Assembly (NCBI GenBank): GCA_023052935.1
Contig: CM041292.1
Coordinates: forward strand, 175,682,400 to 175,746,399
Direction: 5' to 3'
Origin: Piezodorus guildinii
Lineage: Eukaryota; Arthropoda; Insecta; Hemiptera; Pentatomidae
DNA: 64,000 nt
Part shown: positions 23,154 to 33,599 of the stretch, in pieces
How the letters are laid out: the number at the start of each line of letters is the position of its first letter
Numbering within the stretch: the stretch's first letter is position 1
Program-made: the position numbers and the translations under genes
The notes under the pieces: generated by a model
Database searches by the model: none
Told to the model about the DNA's origin: nothing
The model's input: the letters and a program-made list of their open reading frames with translations, nothing else

Positions 23154-23655
23154 AAAAAAATGAGACTTACCCTACATTCTGGAAAAGTGCTAGTATTACC
23201 CCTGTGCACAAGAACGGAGATGTAGGTAATATAGAAAATTATAAGCCCATATCAATTATACCTGTTTTTTTCCAAAATTTAAGAAAAAAATATTTTTAAT
23301 AGATTAATAGGCCATCTATCCAAACATTTTATAACTGAAAAACATGGTTTCATTCCAAAGCGCTCTACTGTAACAAATTTAACCAATTTCACAGAGTACG
23401 TATTTAGATCACTAAATGCAAGCAAACAAGTCGATGTCATTTATTGTGACTTCCAGAGAGCTTTTGATAAAGTCGACCATGACTTTATTCATTTATTCTC
23501 ATTCTTAAGCTAAATAAAATGGGTTTATCTATTGGTTATATTAGGCTACTAATCTCGTATATGAAAGACCGTACACAATATGTGAAAATAAATGGTGTGA
23601 AATGTAAATGTTATAAGAGTATCTGGCGTGCCTCAAGGAAGCAACCTCGGGCCTA
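23154..23655 (+). mobile_element. LINE-B, part 3 (reverse transcriptase core)
   Basis: It reads TYPTFWKSASITPVHKNGD, ENYKPISIIPV, EKHGFIPKRSTVTNLTNFTE, QVDVIYCDFQRAFDKVDHDF, and then, after frame shifts, VSGVPQGSNLGP. This is a reverse transcriptase of a CR1/Jockey-superfamily LINE with several breaks. It ends where Jockey-3 begins. Confidence 0.75.
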
Positions 23656-23718
23656 GATAGGCTATAAAGGGTAAGTCACAATGTCCTAAAAGATAAAATT
23701 CCACTGCTTCTATTCTTC

Positions 23719-24249
23719 GTGGACTTGAAACCTTCGGCAGGGGTTGGAAAAATCTATGATCTCAGTAAACTGTACATTACCCATGTAAGAGTTGTAAAAC
23801 CTTACACGATGAAAGAAATATTTCAGTGCCATATTGATTACCGTAATAAAACTTATTGCTATCACACACGACGCTGTGTGAAATATGGTGAACAGCTTGT
23901 GTCAGACGAATGTATAAAATGTAAATTGATACTCGCTGTATATGTTCTGTTCCTTAAGGACCACCCGGCTAACTACAAAGGATGTGTAATCTACAAGAAA
24001 CTTAGAACCAGATTCCAAAAACCTCAGGATCCGAATGAAACCACTGTAACAATCAGAAAAAGAAGAACACCTTCAAAATTCATAGATTCCTATGTAACAT
24101 TTGCCCATTTACTTGAAGGTAAGAACCAGAATAATGAAGCCGAGGACACATACTTTAAAATAAAAATTTATCCAACCTTTAAAAATCTCATCCACATCAA
24201 ATTTCTCATATTCCTCTTCCGTCAAATGTCTCAGACCTTACTAGTTTGA
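23719..24249 (+). pseudogene. Jockey-3 ORF1 C-terminal part with zinc knuckles
   Basis: 176 residues stay open. The knuckle region is recognisable but damaged (RNKTYCYHTRRCVKYGEQ, NYKGCVIYKKLRTRF). Compared with Jockey-1, several Cys are lost (CQCHIDYRNKTYC). It has no N terminus. Confidence 0.7.
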
Positions 24250-24351
24250 TGACATCCTTCATCCTTGAAATCAAATCCCTTGTTATGCCGCTAATATCAT
24301 TTCTTAATAATCACTTGTCAAATTTAATCCTCGCCTTAAAAAATCCTTTAA

Positions 24352-25798
24352 TGACTTCACTAAACTTATTCATTCTTCCTTGGAATGTGAATGGTGTTAG
24401 AAATCACATTGACGAACTTACAGCTTTATTGAAAGACAAAAATATAGATGTAGCATTAATTACTGAAACTACACTAATAACTAAACAGTTTTTCAGCATA
24501 CCTTAATACGTAACATACCGAACGGACCACCCAGATGGCAAAGCCCAGCCGGTATTACTGTCACTGTCCACCAGTCCATCTCTCACAACTAACTCCCAGT
24601 TCCCTTCTATGATTGTCTACAATGCACCGCTTTAGTAATCAAGAAATATTCCTTTCTGACCACCCTCGTATCAGCGTGCTTTCCTCCTAAATATTCCGTT
24701 TCCGACATTTAATTCGAATCCTTCCTGAATTCCTTATCAAGCCATTTCATTCTAGGTGCAGACTTAAACGCTAAAAACCAGCAATGGGGTTCCAGATCTT
24801 AGAATTCTATTAAGAGGAATTTACAGTCTGCACTCAATTCTCGACGTTATAACCTTCTACTTCTTATTTCCCAACGGGCCAACTGATATCCGAACCCTGA
24901 CACCCTTGACTTATTCATCTACAGCGGATTAGGCTCCATAAATATTTTATTAGCCCTTCTTGATGAACTATCCTCTGACCATAGTCCATTTATCCTGAAA
25001 AAGTCTCTAACTCCCATCCCTAAACCCATCCATCCGTCATTTATCAGATGATCAGTCAACTGGAATTCTGACCAGAGTGACTCTCTGAAATCCAGGTGAC
25101 CGTGAAGAAGACGTATATTCCTTCATCACCGCAATTCAATAAGCTGTTTGGACTGCCTCCTACCTCAAGCACACCCAAATAAGAAGTAACCATAACCCTT
25201 TACCACCTTACCTCATAGACCTCATCCACATCAAACGCCGAGCCTGATCAGTATGGCAGTGCACCCGCCACCCGATCTGTTGGCCTATTGAAGACAATAA
25301 AAGAGGGAGTTGGTGACCTTCCGTTCCCAATCCTTTAATTCATTCATTTCTTCCGTCTCGACTCGTGACAACACCCTGTGGAACCTAACCAATAAAATCC
25401 TAAAATAGCACCATATTTCTCATTCACTTTGTCGCTGTAATAGTTCCTGGGCTGCGTCTAATGAAGTTAAAGCTGAGGAATTTGCCAAGCACTTTTCCAA
25501 AGTATTCATCCAGGGTCCCATCATGACCACACCGCACTGTACTGGAAAAGTCTCTGTCCTATAGTAGTAACACCACTATAATCCTCTTCCTAAAACCAGG
25601 TAAACCTTCCAACACTACGAAATCATAGACTATTTGCTTTAAAAAATCTTTGAGTTCTTTCAAAAATCTTTTAAAAATATGCTCCTCAAACATATATTAC
25701 CTTTATTAGAATCCCACACTATTTTTCCTATCAGTTTGGATTCCGTTTCCAACACTTCACTGTTCAATAAGCGCTCCGAGTTACAGAATACACGGATT
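24352..25798 (+). pseudogene. Jockey-3 ORF2 remnant
   Basis: It starts MTSLNLFILPWNVNGVR, an intact ORF2 start that reveals the one-base loss in Jockey-1. The endonuclease then reads LITETTLITKQFF to a stop at ~24506. After that only fragments in changing frames remain, e.g. GADLNAKNQQWGSR, LSSDHSPFIL, and LKHTQ. Confidence 0.7.
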
Positions 25799-25829
25799 GT
25801 CTTAGGTAATTATATAATAGAGTATTTAA

Positions 25830-26141
25830 CAAAATCTGGCGCGGACAACACAGGAGTTTCACTAACCTCTTCAGTTAAAATCATTATAGGTGGAATAATC
25901 AGGAGTCAGTCATTTTTTGAATTTTTTTTAGATTTTGCCAACTTTTCGGCTCAAGCTTGTGAGCCATCATCAGGGCATTACTGAGCCACGTCCAAGCATA
26001 AATTGAGTTTAGTTTAGTCAGTTAAAATCTATTTAAGGCCTATTAAATAAACTTAAAGTTGAGAAGTCTGGTGCGGGAATCACACGACTTTCAATTCCCA
26101 AGGCAGTTAAAATCAATTAAAGAACCATTAAATAAAGTTAA
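25830..26141 (-). repeat. Rep-A end monomers
   Basis: Two related monomers, AAATCTGGCGCGGACAACAC (25840) and AAGTCTGGTGCGGGAATCAC (26063), each lead into a TTTCACT/TTTCAAT...GTTAAAATCA block. They resemble the left ends of the Rep-A copies at 36022, 40265 and 41236. Confidence 0.6.
25925..25985 (-). ncRNA. hammerhead ribozyme-like motif (Penelope-type end)
   Basis: The minus strand reads CCCTGATGATGGCTCACAA, GCTTGAGCC, then GAAAAGTTGGC. That is an intact CTGATGA, a 5-bp stem II (GGCTC/GAGCC) with loop ACAAGCTT, and GAAA. This is the conserved catalytic core layout of hammerheads carried by Penelope-like retroelements. Whether stems I and III can close around a cleavage site has not been worked out. 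Confidence 0.55.
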
Positions 26142-26152
26142 TGTTGAAAAAA

Positions 26153-26456
26153 GGGGAGCCCGTGGCTGAGTGGCTTGCGCGCTAGTCTCTCATGCTACAG
26201 GTTCTGAGTTCGAATCCCAGTCCCGGCGGGGCTGTTATTAGGGCGTAAAAAAAATGTGGATTCACTCACAACCTCTCCCCCGGGTATGTGAGACCCGTCA
26301 GCCAAAGAGTGGCCACTCTCAAAATTAGCCTTAGGGAGTGATGACCCTACACTAAAAATTGCATCGTGAAACGTGAGTGTAAACTCGTAGGAATTTACAC
26401 CGCGAGGCCCAGGTCCCACACGGCCTGTCGCGCCACTGGAAGAAGAAGAAGAAGAA
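26153..26456 (+). mobile_element. tRNA-derived SINE with (GAA)n tail
   Basis: The head has a pol III A box (TGGCTGAGTGGC) and B box (GAGTTCGAATCCC) spaced as in a tRNA. It is followed by a unique body and a GAAGAAGAAGAA tail. A perfect 11-bp target duplication TGTTGAAAAAA (26142-26152 and 26457-26467) defines both ends. The body is ~220 bp and its LINE partner is unknown. Confidence 0.9.
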
Positions 26457-26571
26457 TGTTGAAAAAAAATTTATAATTTTAATTTCTTTTTAATGTTCTT
26501 AAGAGTATAATTATGCCTAATTACCTGTATTATAAAAATTGTAATGGGTATTGCCCGTGAATATAAGTTTA

Positions 26572-26809
26572 AAAAATCTGGTGCATACAACACACGACTT
26601 TCACTTACCCTGTTGTTGAAATCAATTGAAGAATTTTTAAATACATATAGAAATAAAAATAAATTGGTAAAGAATTAATTAAATTCAATTTCAATAGAAA
26701 CATGTGTTTTATTAAATAATCTACTATATTTTTATTTACAACAATCGGTTAGTTCCTTCGGCTTTTAATCAATCTCCATCAATTTCTACGATTCCGTGTA
26801 TTAGGTAAC
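26572..26809 (-). repeat. Rep-A copy, truncated by Jockey-4
   Basis: It begins AAATCTGGTGCATACAACAC, continues with ACTTTCACTTACC, the AATTCAATTTCAATAGAAAC block and ACAATCGGTTAGTT, then stops where Jockey-4 sequence starts. Confidence 0.65.
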
Positions 26810-26911
26810 ATTTTGCCGCTAGCTCGGGCTTGCTTTTCTTTTACTTATCTTTCTTTTATCTTTAATTCTTATCTCATTATTTATTTATTATTGTTATTAT
26901 TTTCTTAATCA

Positions 26912-27960
26912 ATGAGATATTTCTATCAAGTCATCTCCTCAAAGGCTACAAGTAAAAGATCTAGATCTGCAGGTTCAAACTCGTCTCCCACAAAACAGAG
27001 ACCCCGCCGTGAACAAAATAAAAAAATGATTCCACCAGCGACCGCGTCAGTTACCTCATTAGGATCTGAACCACAGCCAAGCACATCATCACAAGGAATA
27101 ACTAATGAATCCCCGTTTTTTACACCGAATCCATTTCAGATCCTCAAAAATGACTCCTGACTCCCCTACCTACTGGCCAACCGATCCTAACCGCAATCCT
27201 GACATCCTTGACTCCTTCACCCACAGCGGATTAGGCTCCCTCAACTTGTCTGTAGCTCGCCTTGATGAACTATCCTCAGATCATAGTCCACTGATCCTAA
27301 AAGTATCTCTCACTCCAATTCCAAAACCCATTCCTAAATCATTCATCCGAGGCCCTGTCAACTGGAACCTTTTCCGCCAAATCCTGACCAATAATATTGA
27401 CCTCAGAGTGACCCTCAAAACACCAAATGACCTAGATAATTCCGTCTACTCCTTTACCACCGCCATACAGCACGCTATCTGGACTGCCTCCTCTCCTGAA
27501 CACTCCAATACAAATTGTAGCGGTAGTTGGCGACCTTCCGTTCCCAGTCCTTTAATTCCTACCTCTCCTCTCTATCAGCTCGTGATAATCGGAATCGGAA
27601 AAGGGATGTGGAATGTCACGAAAAAGATCCTAAAAAACCATCAAGTTTTCCATCCTCTTCTACGTGGTGATGACTCCTGGGCTGGGTCTGATGAAGATAA
27701 AGCCGAGGAATCCGCCACACACCTCTCCAAAGTATTCACTCCTCACCCGGAAACCCACATCAATTATACCGCAACATTGCATGACTTTCTTCTGTCACCA
27801 ATTCCACTTTCCCTACCTCCTAAAGATATTAATCCCTCTGAGGTCAAATATCTTCTCCAAAAACTGGCCCTCCGTAAATCTCCTGGACACGATCTCTTTA
27901 CTCCCCAGATCCTCCGACAACTTCCGCAGAAAGCTCTTATATCCCTCACTTATATCTAAA
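26912..27960 (+). pseudogene. Jockey-4 ORF1 start fused to ORF2 endonuclease (deletion product)
   Basis: 82 residues of ORF1 (MRYFYQVISSKATSKRSRSA onward, to PNPFQILKNDS) overlap, in another frame, an open stretch 27105-27959. The latter reads DSPTYWPTDPNRNPDILDSF, SSDHSPLILKVSL, and then KSPGHDLFTPQILRQLPQKA of the reverse transcriptase start. A further small deletion and insertion near 27510-27600 removed part of the linker. It is a deletion artefact, not a new gene. Confidence 0.75.
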
Positions 27961-28723
27961 ACTGCATCCTACGCACCACCTATTTTCCTCTGTTATGGAA
28001 ACATTCCACTATCATTATTTTTCTAAACAACACTTCATCCTACAGGCCTATTAGTATACTTCCCATCCTCTCAAAAATATTCGAAAAGCTTCTTCTTAAA
28101 AGTATCCTACCCATATTAGAATCTAAAAATCTTCCTTCCCATCAGTTTGGATTCCGTCCTCAGCATTCCACAGTTCAACAAGGACTCCGAATTGTAGACC
28201 ATATTTCCTCAGATCTTGCAAAGAGTATTGTTCTGGCGCGTTTCTGGACATTGCGCAAGCTTTTGAACGGTTATGGCATAATTGATTACTCTTCAAATTG
28301 AAAACCCATTTACCCCTGTCTCTATTCTCATTCTACGATCCTATCTCTCAAACCGTGCCTTCCGAGTTCGCTGTGGTGTAGAATTTTCCCATTTTTATCC
28401 CGTTGAGGCCGGTGTTCCTCAAGGCATCGTCTTGGGACCCGTCCACTAGATCCTTTACACTGCTGATATTCCTACACATCCTGATACCTTTCTGGCCACT
28501 TTTGCAGACGACACCGCCATCCTATCATCCAGTCCCGATCCTGAAACAGCATCCTTAAACCTTCAGAGACACCTTTTCCCATCGAACACTGGTGTAATAA
28601 TTGGCGTTTAAAGGTAAATGAAGCCAAGTGTAAACACATAACCTTCACTCTTAGAAGAAAATCCTGCCCGCCAGTTTATTTCAACTCATTACCAATTCTT
28701 CCCTCAGATACAGTCCGGTACTA
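27961..28723 (+). pseudogene. Jockey-4 reverse transcriptase, broken
   Basis: Fragments in changing frames: LPILSKIFEKLLLKSILP, HQFGFRPQHSTVQQGLRIVD, GVPQGIVLGP, and TFADDTAIL near 28500. Stops and indels are frequent. Confidence 0.75.
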
Positions 28724-28839
28724 TTATTTATTATTATTATCTTTTATTGCAAATTTTCTTGGTTTTACCAGAATATTTACCTACCCGGATCAAATTCAAG
28801 GGCTAGGCAAAAAATACTATACTATATTTAAGAATTTTC

Positions 28840-30893
28840 TGATGATACTGGCTGCACTGAGGAGAACTGCTTTCTCTCCTTCTTCTAGAACCTTTTCGGG
28901 CAGTTTTAAGTTTTTAGTTGCTAAAATGGTGTCATCTGGAACGAGACCTTTGCATGAGATAATTATCGGATATACCTTGATTTGTTCCAGCTTTTAGACT
29001 TGACATAGTTCCTGTCACAAATCTTGATATTTTCGCATTTTCTCAGCAATAGTTTTGTCGATATTGTCATCATACGGGACAGCAATATCGATGACATAGC
29101 CGCATTTTACATTTTGATCCATAACCACTATGTCAAGCTTGTTGTTTAATATCATGTGATCGGTATTAATGGAACGATCCCAGTATATATATTTTTTTTA
29201 CCTGAGAGTACCTGTTTTGGTTCATATCGGTAATAAGGAACCTCGGCTGCTATCATTTGGTACGATAATGCCAGCGATTGGTAAATAATTTTTGCCAAGT
29301 TATTATACCTCATAAGGTATTCTCTCCCTGCCAATGCCTGACACCCAGATGATACATGTTGGATAGACTCCATAGCCGTTTTACAAAGACGAAATCGTTC
29401 ACTTATATTCTCTCCACAGATGTATTTCCTATACGCATTGGTTGAGATCACTTGATCTTGTATGGCCAAAATAAATCCTTCCGTTTCGGGAAACAAGTGA
29501 CCTTTTTTAAGCCAGAAGGTAGAAGCTTCCCAATTTACTCCTGATTGAGACATAGAGTTGTGAAATCGACCATGTAGTGACTTATTTTGCCAATTTTCAA
29601 TCAGAGTTTCTTCGGTAGGTCCATGTTTATGCTCTTCTGAATTGAGGTTTAGAGCCATGTATCCAATGTCTAACGCTTTTATTGCAGACCATACTGGAGA
29701 ATAATTTTTTAGGAAACTACCTCTTCAATTATTTTCTTGCTCTCTGCAGCTTCTCAACAGACAAACGAGTCCCATCCACCTTGCTTACGTGGTAAGTACA
29801 TTCTTTCTATTAATGATTTGGGATGTCGTTTTCTTTCTGACGTAAACAGGAATCTAACTAAACGATTCATTTCTTCAAGTTCCGTATTAGACTATTTTAA
29901 AACTCCGAAAGTGTAAGTCAGTACTGGAATAGCCCATGCATTTATTATTTTTACTAGATTATAAATTTCCAGCTGACAAATACGTTCTGAGAATTTTTTT
30001 TACTCGCATTTTGAAGTCATCTTTAAAATGATCTTTATTATTCTTTGTGAATTTATAACAGTCCAAATCGCTTAGTTGTTTATTACCACTCCCCTTTTAA
30101 CATGAATTGCAGCACACTTCAATATTCCGAAAGTCATACCAATTTCATTATTAAATGACTCAACCATATGAATCATGTTTTTCAGCTCTTTGTCACCTCC
30201 TGCATACAATTTCAAATCATCCATGTAAAGAGCATGAGAGATTAAAGTTCCACTATTATTAAGTTTGTAACCCATTCCAGAATCATTCAATAATTTTACT
30301 AAGAGGATTTAGAGCCAGACAGAACAACAGTGGACTTAACGAGTCACCTTGAATTATTCTTTTGTTTATTGGTATGCACAATTTGGAACTTCTAAGCTTA
30401 GGTAGGTGCAACTTCACCTTCCACGTTTTCATTAGACGCTCTAATAAATCTATAATATTATGATCTTTGTAGATATTTAATACTTCTATTAGCCATCCAT
30501 GTGGGACAGAGTCATACACATTTTGATAATCAATCCAGGCTATAGATGCGTTTCGTTTTTTCTTTTGCTATTTGGGATGTTATGAAAGAGTCTATTACTC
30601 AGTTCTTTGCATCCTTTGGCGTTTTCTTTACACCCTAGTTGTTCCTTTGTGATGATATCATACTTGTTGATATGATCTGATAATTTACTACTGATCATAG
30701 ATGATAGTAGTTTATAAACCCCATTCAGGCAGGTGATGGGGCGAAGATCTTTAGGAGCAAGCTGATTCTTTGCCGATTTAGGGATTAAATATGTTATACC
30801 TTTACAGAAGTCTGCTGGTGGAGCCATGGTATTGGCCAGCAGTTTTTGGTAATAGGAAGCTAATAATTTATGGCCACTAGTAAAGTATTTCAA
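28840..30893 (-). pseudogene. R4/Dong polyprotein, broken into several frames
   Basis: Reverse transcriptase pieces: ITYLIPKSAKNQLAPKDLRP and LRPITCLNGVYKLLSS (30893-30540), YDSVPHGWLIEVLNIYKDHN and IIQGDSLSPLLFCLALNPLS (30519-30283), and LISHALYMDDLKLYAGGDK (30290-30072) with the YMDD-like catalytic box. The later frame 29658-29152 has AIQDQVISTNAYRKYI and a zinc motif, LCKTAMESIQHVSSGC, whose first Cys is lost. The following stretch to ~28850 reads NNKLDIVVMDQN and YVIDIAVPYDD, the PD-D/E-K-like restriction-type nuclease core. Stops and frameshifts make it dead. Confidence 0.7.
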
Positions 30894-31477
30894 CCAATAA
30901 TTATGAATCTTATCAGGGGCCGGTGGTTTCTAATTTTTCAATCTTTTAACTGATTGCTGTTTATCGCCTTCATTTTTTGAAATTGCTTCCATTGGTGAAA
31001 CTGAGCGCGCCTTTAACTTAATCTTATCTATCCAGCTCCCATTAAAGTTATTTTCCTTAGGATCTTCTCACATTTTGGACCAGAAATCTTCCAATTCATT
31101 CTCATTGAAACTTGAATTCTCAATGTTCTATTGATGATTTAATGATTTATAGAAGTCCTTCTGCTTCGATACAAACATAAAATTTTGCCTTCGTCTTTTT
31201 TCCGCCTCAGTATATCTTCTTAACCTGTTAGCATATACAGCCAATTTTTGCTTTATATCATCTAAATAAAGTTTTAAGTTATTATTTTATTCGGATTCTT
31301 GAACAGCTCCTATATGTAAAACTATGATTTCCTTAGTTTAAATGTTGCTGTGCTAGGGTTCTTAGGTTAAGTACCTGATTACTGCCGGAGTTCTCGTTTT
31401 AAAGCACATAATTCAGCATCTGAGAGAAAATTGCGTTCAAATATTTGTTTTACCTGATCTGCCAGTCTTTTATTATT
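30894..31477 (-). pseudogene. R4/Dong upstream coding, decayed
   Basis: The minus strand shows short coding-like pieces such as RLADQVKQIFERNFLSDAEL and CALKREL, then ERRRQNFMFVSKQKDFYKSL, with stops between. This is the region before the reverse transcriptase. The element is truncated near 31477. Confidence 0.55.
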
Positions 31478-31622
31478 ATTATATCAGAATTTTGTACTTC
31501 CTCAGCTTTCGCTGGGAATTTTGACCTACCCGGACTCAATGAGTCGAGGGTTAGGCTCTAATTATGTTATATTTAAGCATTAACTAACAGTGGCTGCTGT
31601 CCCTAGTGCTTATTATTATTAT
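31478..31622 (-). mobile_element. 3' end of a second R4/Dong element
   Basis: The minus strand carries a 3' UTR with TCCGGGTAGGTCAAAATTCC, related to TCCGGGTAGGTAAATATTC of the main copy, followed by ATAATAATAATAA at 31478-31490. The larger element appears to have inserted into this TAA tail. Confidence 0.65.
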
Positions 31623-32345
31623 ACAGTACGGTACTACGGCTTACTATTAGACAAAAGATTGACATGGAACCCACATACAAGACTTAAAAGACAAGAACTC
31701 GATTCGGATAGTTATACCGACTACTCAACAAAAAATCTGGACTTACAGACAATTGACAACAAATTATTAATTTACAAGACAATAGTGAAGCCTATCTGGA
31801 CCTACGGACTTGAACTGTGGGGGACAGCTAAACGTTCTAACATCAAATGCATTCAATCCTTTCAATCCAAAGTCTTCCGTACAATAGTAAATGCTCCTTA
31901 TTAAGTCTCCAACTATACCTTGCACCACGACCTTAATGTTACATTTATTTCAGACCTAATTCCATCTAAATTCTCCAAATTCCGCCGGAACCTCATTCAT
32001 CATCCTAATCCTCTAGGTCAATCCTTATACAGTTCCACTCATCCATATAACCCATCTAGAAGGTTGAAACGGCAGTGGCCCCGCGACCTTTTGGAAATAT
32101 ATTGGAGTTCAAGCACTGGCTAGATTCTCCACTCAATGTGATGTATGTATGAGTGTGTGTATGTGTTTATAGGTATGAGTGATTTCTTGACTTTATTGTA
32201 TTGATTCATTATTGTATATATATTTTATTGTAATTTTATGCCGTGCAAGTATTGTATGAATGTAGTATGTATGAAATCTTTCACCACTACTATTGATGTC
32301 CAAATTGGGACAGATTGTAATTTTACTTAATAAAAATTGTTGTTG
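31623..32345 (+). mobile_element. Jockey-4, right part (reverse transcriptase C terminus and 3' UTR)
   Basis: It resumes at the duplicated target with DKRLTWNPHTRLKRQEL, YGLELWGTAKRSNIK, and ends RLKRQWPRDLL at ~32093. A 3' UTR and an AATAAAAATTGTTG end follow. One in-frame stop lies at ~31901. Confidence 0.85.
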
Positions 32346-32740
32346 ATTGTTTCGTTTCCGTGCTAGACTAACCACACACACACACACACACACACCACAC
32401 ACACACACACACACAGACCTTTTTGTGGGACTTAGTTATCTGAAATCAGGGACAGATAAAGAACTTAACCGCTCGATGAACTAAAAAAACGCTTTATTGG
32501 TAAAAACAAACGGTTAAATGGACTACACTACTATATATAGCGAACAATGAATGACTGACTGGAATGGATGAATGCTTACAGCTCTAGAATGGATATTTAT
32601 ACATTACTATAAGGAGGGGGAAAGTGCTGATTCAGGGATGTAGGGTTTTGTACCTTAACTAAAACGTGTATTTCCGTCGAAAACTGGAATTCGAAAATTT
32701 TCACGATAGCAATACTTTCCCTTACTATATATATACATTT
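32346..32740 (-). repeat. Rep-A copy with (CA)n and an embedded insert
   Basis: It contains the CA microsatellite (32370-32415), GGGACTTAGTTATCTGAA, then after an insert GTGTATTTCCGTCGAAAACTG and TTTCCCTTACTATATATA. It is interrupted at 32740 by a LINE, and its last bases (AGGTAAGTAAAAT) reappear at ~35368. Confidence 0.7.
32453..32631 (-). mobile_element. solo-LTR-like insert in Rep-A
   Basis: 179 bp flanked by TCAGGGA on both sides (32446-32452 and 32632-32638). On the minus strand it carries a TATAAATAT box (~32601), TCAGTC-like initiators and, ~100 bp later, AATAAAGCG. Those are promoter and poly(A) signals in LTR order. A related insert is at 36990-37190. The ends are not TG...CA, so an LTR identity is uncertain. 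Confidence 0.35.
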
Positions 32741-32745
32741 CCGAT

Positions 32746-33457
32746 TCCCTCCTCAGATCCTATACCACATTTCCGAGTCTCACCTTAAATGATCACCCAA
32801 TCACCTTCACTTCCTCGGTCAAAAACCTGGGTATTACCATTGACCAAACTCTTTCCAGGAAACCCCATATTGCCCAAATTTCTCGAAGAACAATAAGTAC
32901 CCTCAAATATTTCCATCGCTCCCGCCATCTTCTTCCACTATCCATCCGTATCCTCCTTGTATCCGCACTTTGACTATTGCTGCATAGTATATGGTGGCCT
33001 CTCGACTGTGCTTGAGGATAGGCTTAAACGAATCATGAACATATTTTTAAGATTTGTCCTCAGTACTCCGAAGAGGTCTCATGCGACCTATTTTTACGGC
33101 GAGTTAAAGTGGCTCCTTCCCCCAATCCGCAGACAATATTTCCTAGGATCATACCTTTACCAAATCATTAACTCTCAACACCCTCCATACATCCACCGTC
33201 TCCTACAATTTAAACCTCAGTCCACCCACTTGAAACAAGATCGCGCCATTCCGACCTTTACTTTCCTACCCATAGGACTAAAACTTTTGATCGTTCCTTC
33301 CTTGTCCGCTCCTCTAATTTCTGGAATTCTCTACCTACTCATATCCGCCATGCTTCTTCCCTACCATCATTCAAATCCCAACTTTTCCAATACCTTTTAT
33401 TATCCCAAAAAGACGCTTAGAAACTGTCACATTTCTATTTCTGACGTCACACTTTGA
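32746..33457 (+). pseudogene. LINE-D' reverse transcriptase C terminus
   Basis: It reads SSVKNLGITIDQTLSRKPHI in part, then, after a frame change at ~32970, FDYCCIVYGGLSTVLEDRL, TPKRSHATYFYGELKWLLPP, RRQYFLGSYLYQIIN. This thumb/C-terminal region is close to that of the minus-strand LINE-D (48809-49423). The N-terminal part is absent by 5' truncation. Confidence 0.75.
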
Positions 33458-33599
33458 ATGAAGAATAATTTTTGTTCATTGTCTATATTTAAATGCTGTT
33501 ATCTATTAATTTATTTTTAATTCCGTTCAACAAAATAATTTCTATGAATTGTTATTATTTTTATTTTATCATTGTATTTATTTTTTTTATATATGTGTT

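Larger units (their letters stand above)
23656..25798 (+). mobile_element. Jockey-3: 5'-truncated, heavily decayed Jockey LINE
   Basis: It begins inside ORF1 (AGGCTATAAAGGGTAAGTCA, cf. 1792 in Jockey-1) and ends in the reverse transcriptase near NKRSELQNT. Its frames are mostly broken after 24506. The end is taken over by a Rep-A piece. Confidence 0.8.
26810..28723 (+). mobile_element. Jockey-4, left part (with internal deletion)
   Basis: It carries the ORF1 start (26912) and then jumps directly to the middle of the ORF2 endonuclease at ~27150, a deletion of ~1.55 kb relative to Jockey-1. It continues into the reverse transcriptase to TCCGGTACTA, where an R4/Dong element is inserted. It resumes at 31623 and ends at ~32345. 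Confidence 0.85.
28724..31477 (-). mobile_element. R4/Dong-type LINE (restriction-like endonuclease class), 5'-truncated
   Basis: On the minus strand the order is reverse transcriptase, zinc motif, restriction-like endonuclease, 3' UTR and a (TAA)n tail (28721-28740 as TTATTATT on plus). Jockey-4 flanks it with a 14-bp duplication ACAGTCCGGTACTA / ACAGTACGGTACTA (28710-28723 and 31623-31636). TAA-rich target preference is known for Dong. Clade assignment rests on remembered motif layout. Confidence 0.7.

Noticed and set aside
26153..26230. Functional tRNA gene
   Set aside because: A and B boxes are present, but the acceptor arms do not pair well, and the unit continues into a SINE body with tail and target duplication.
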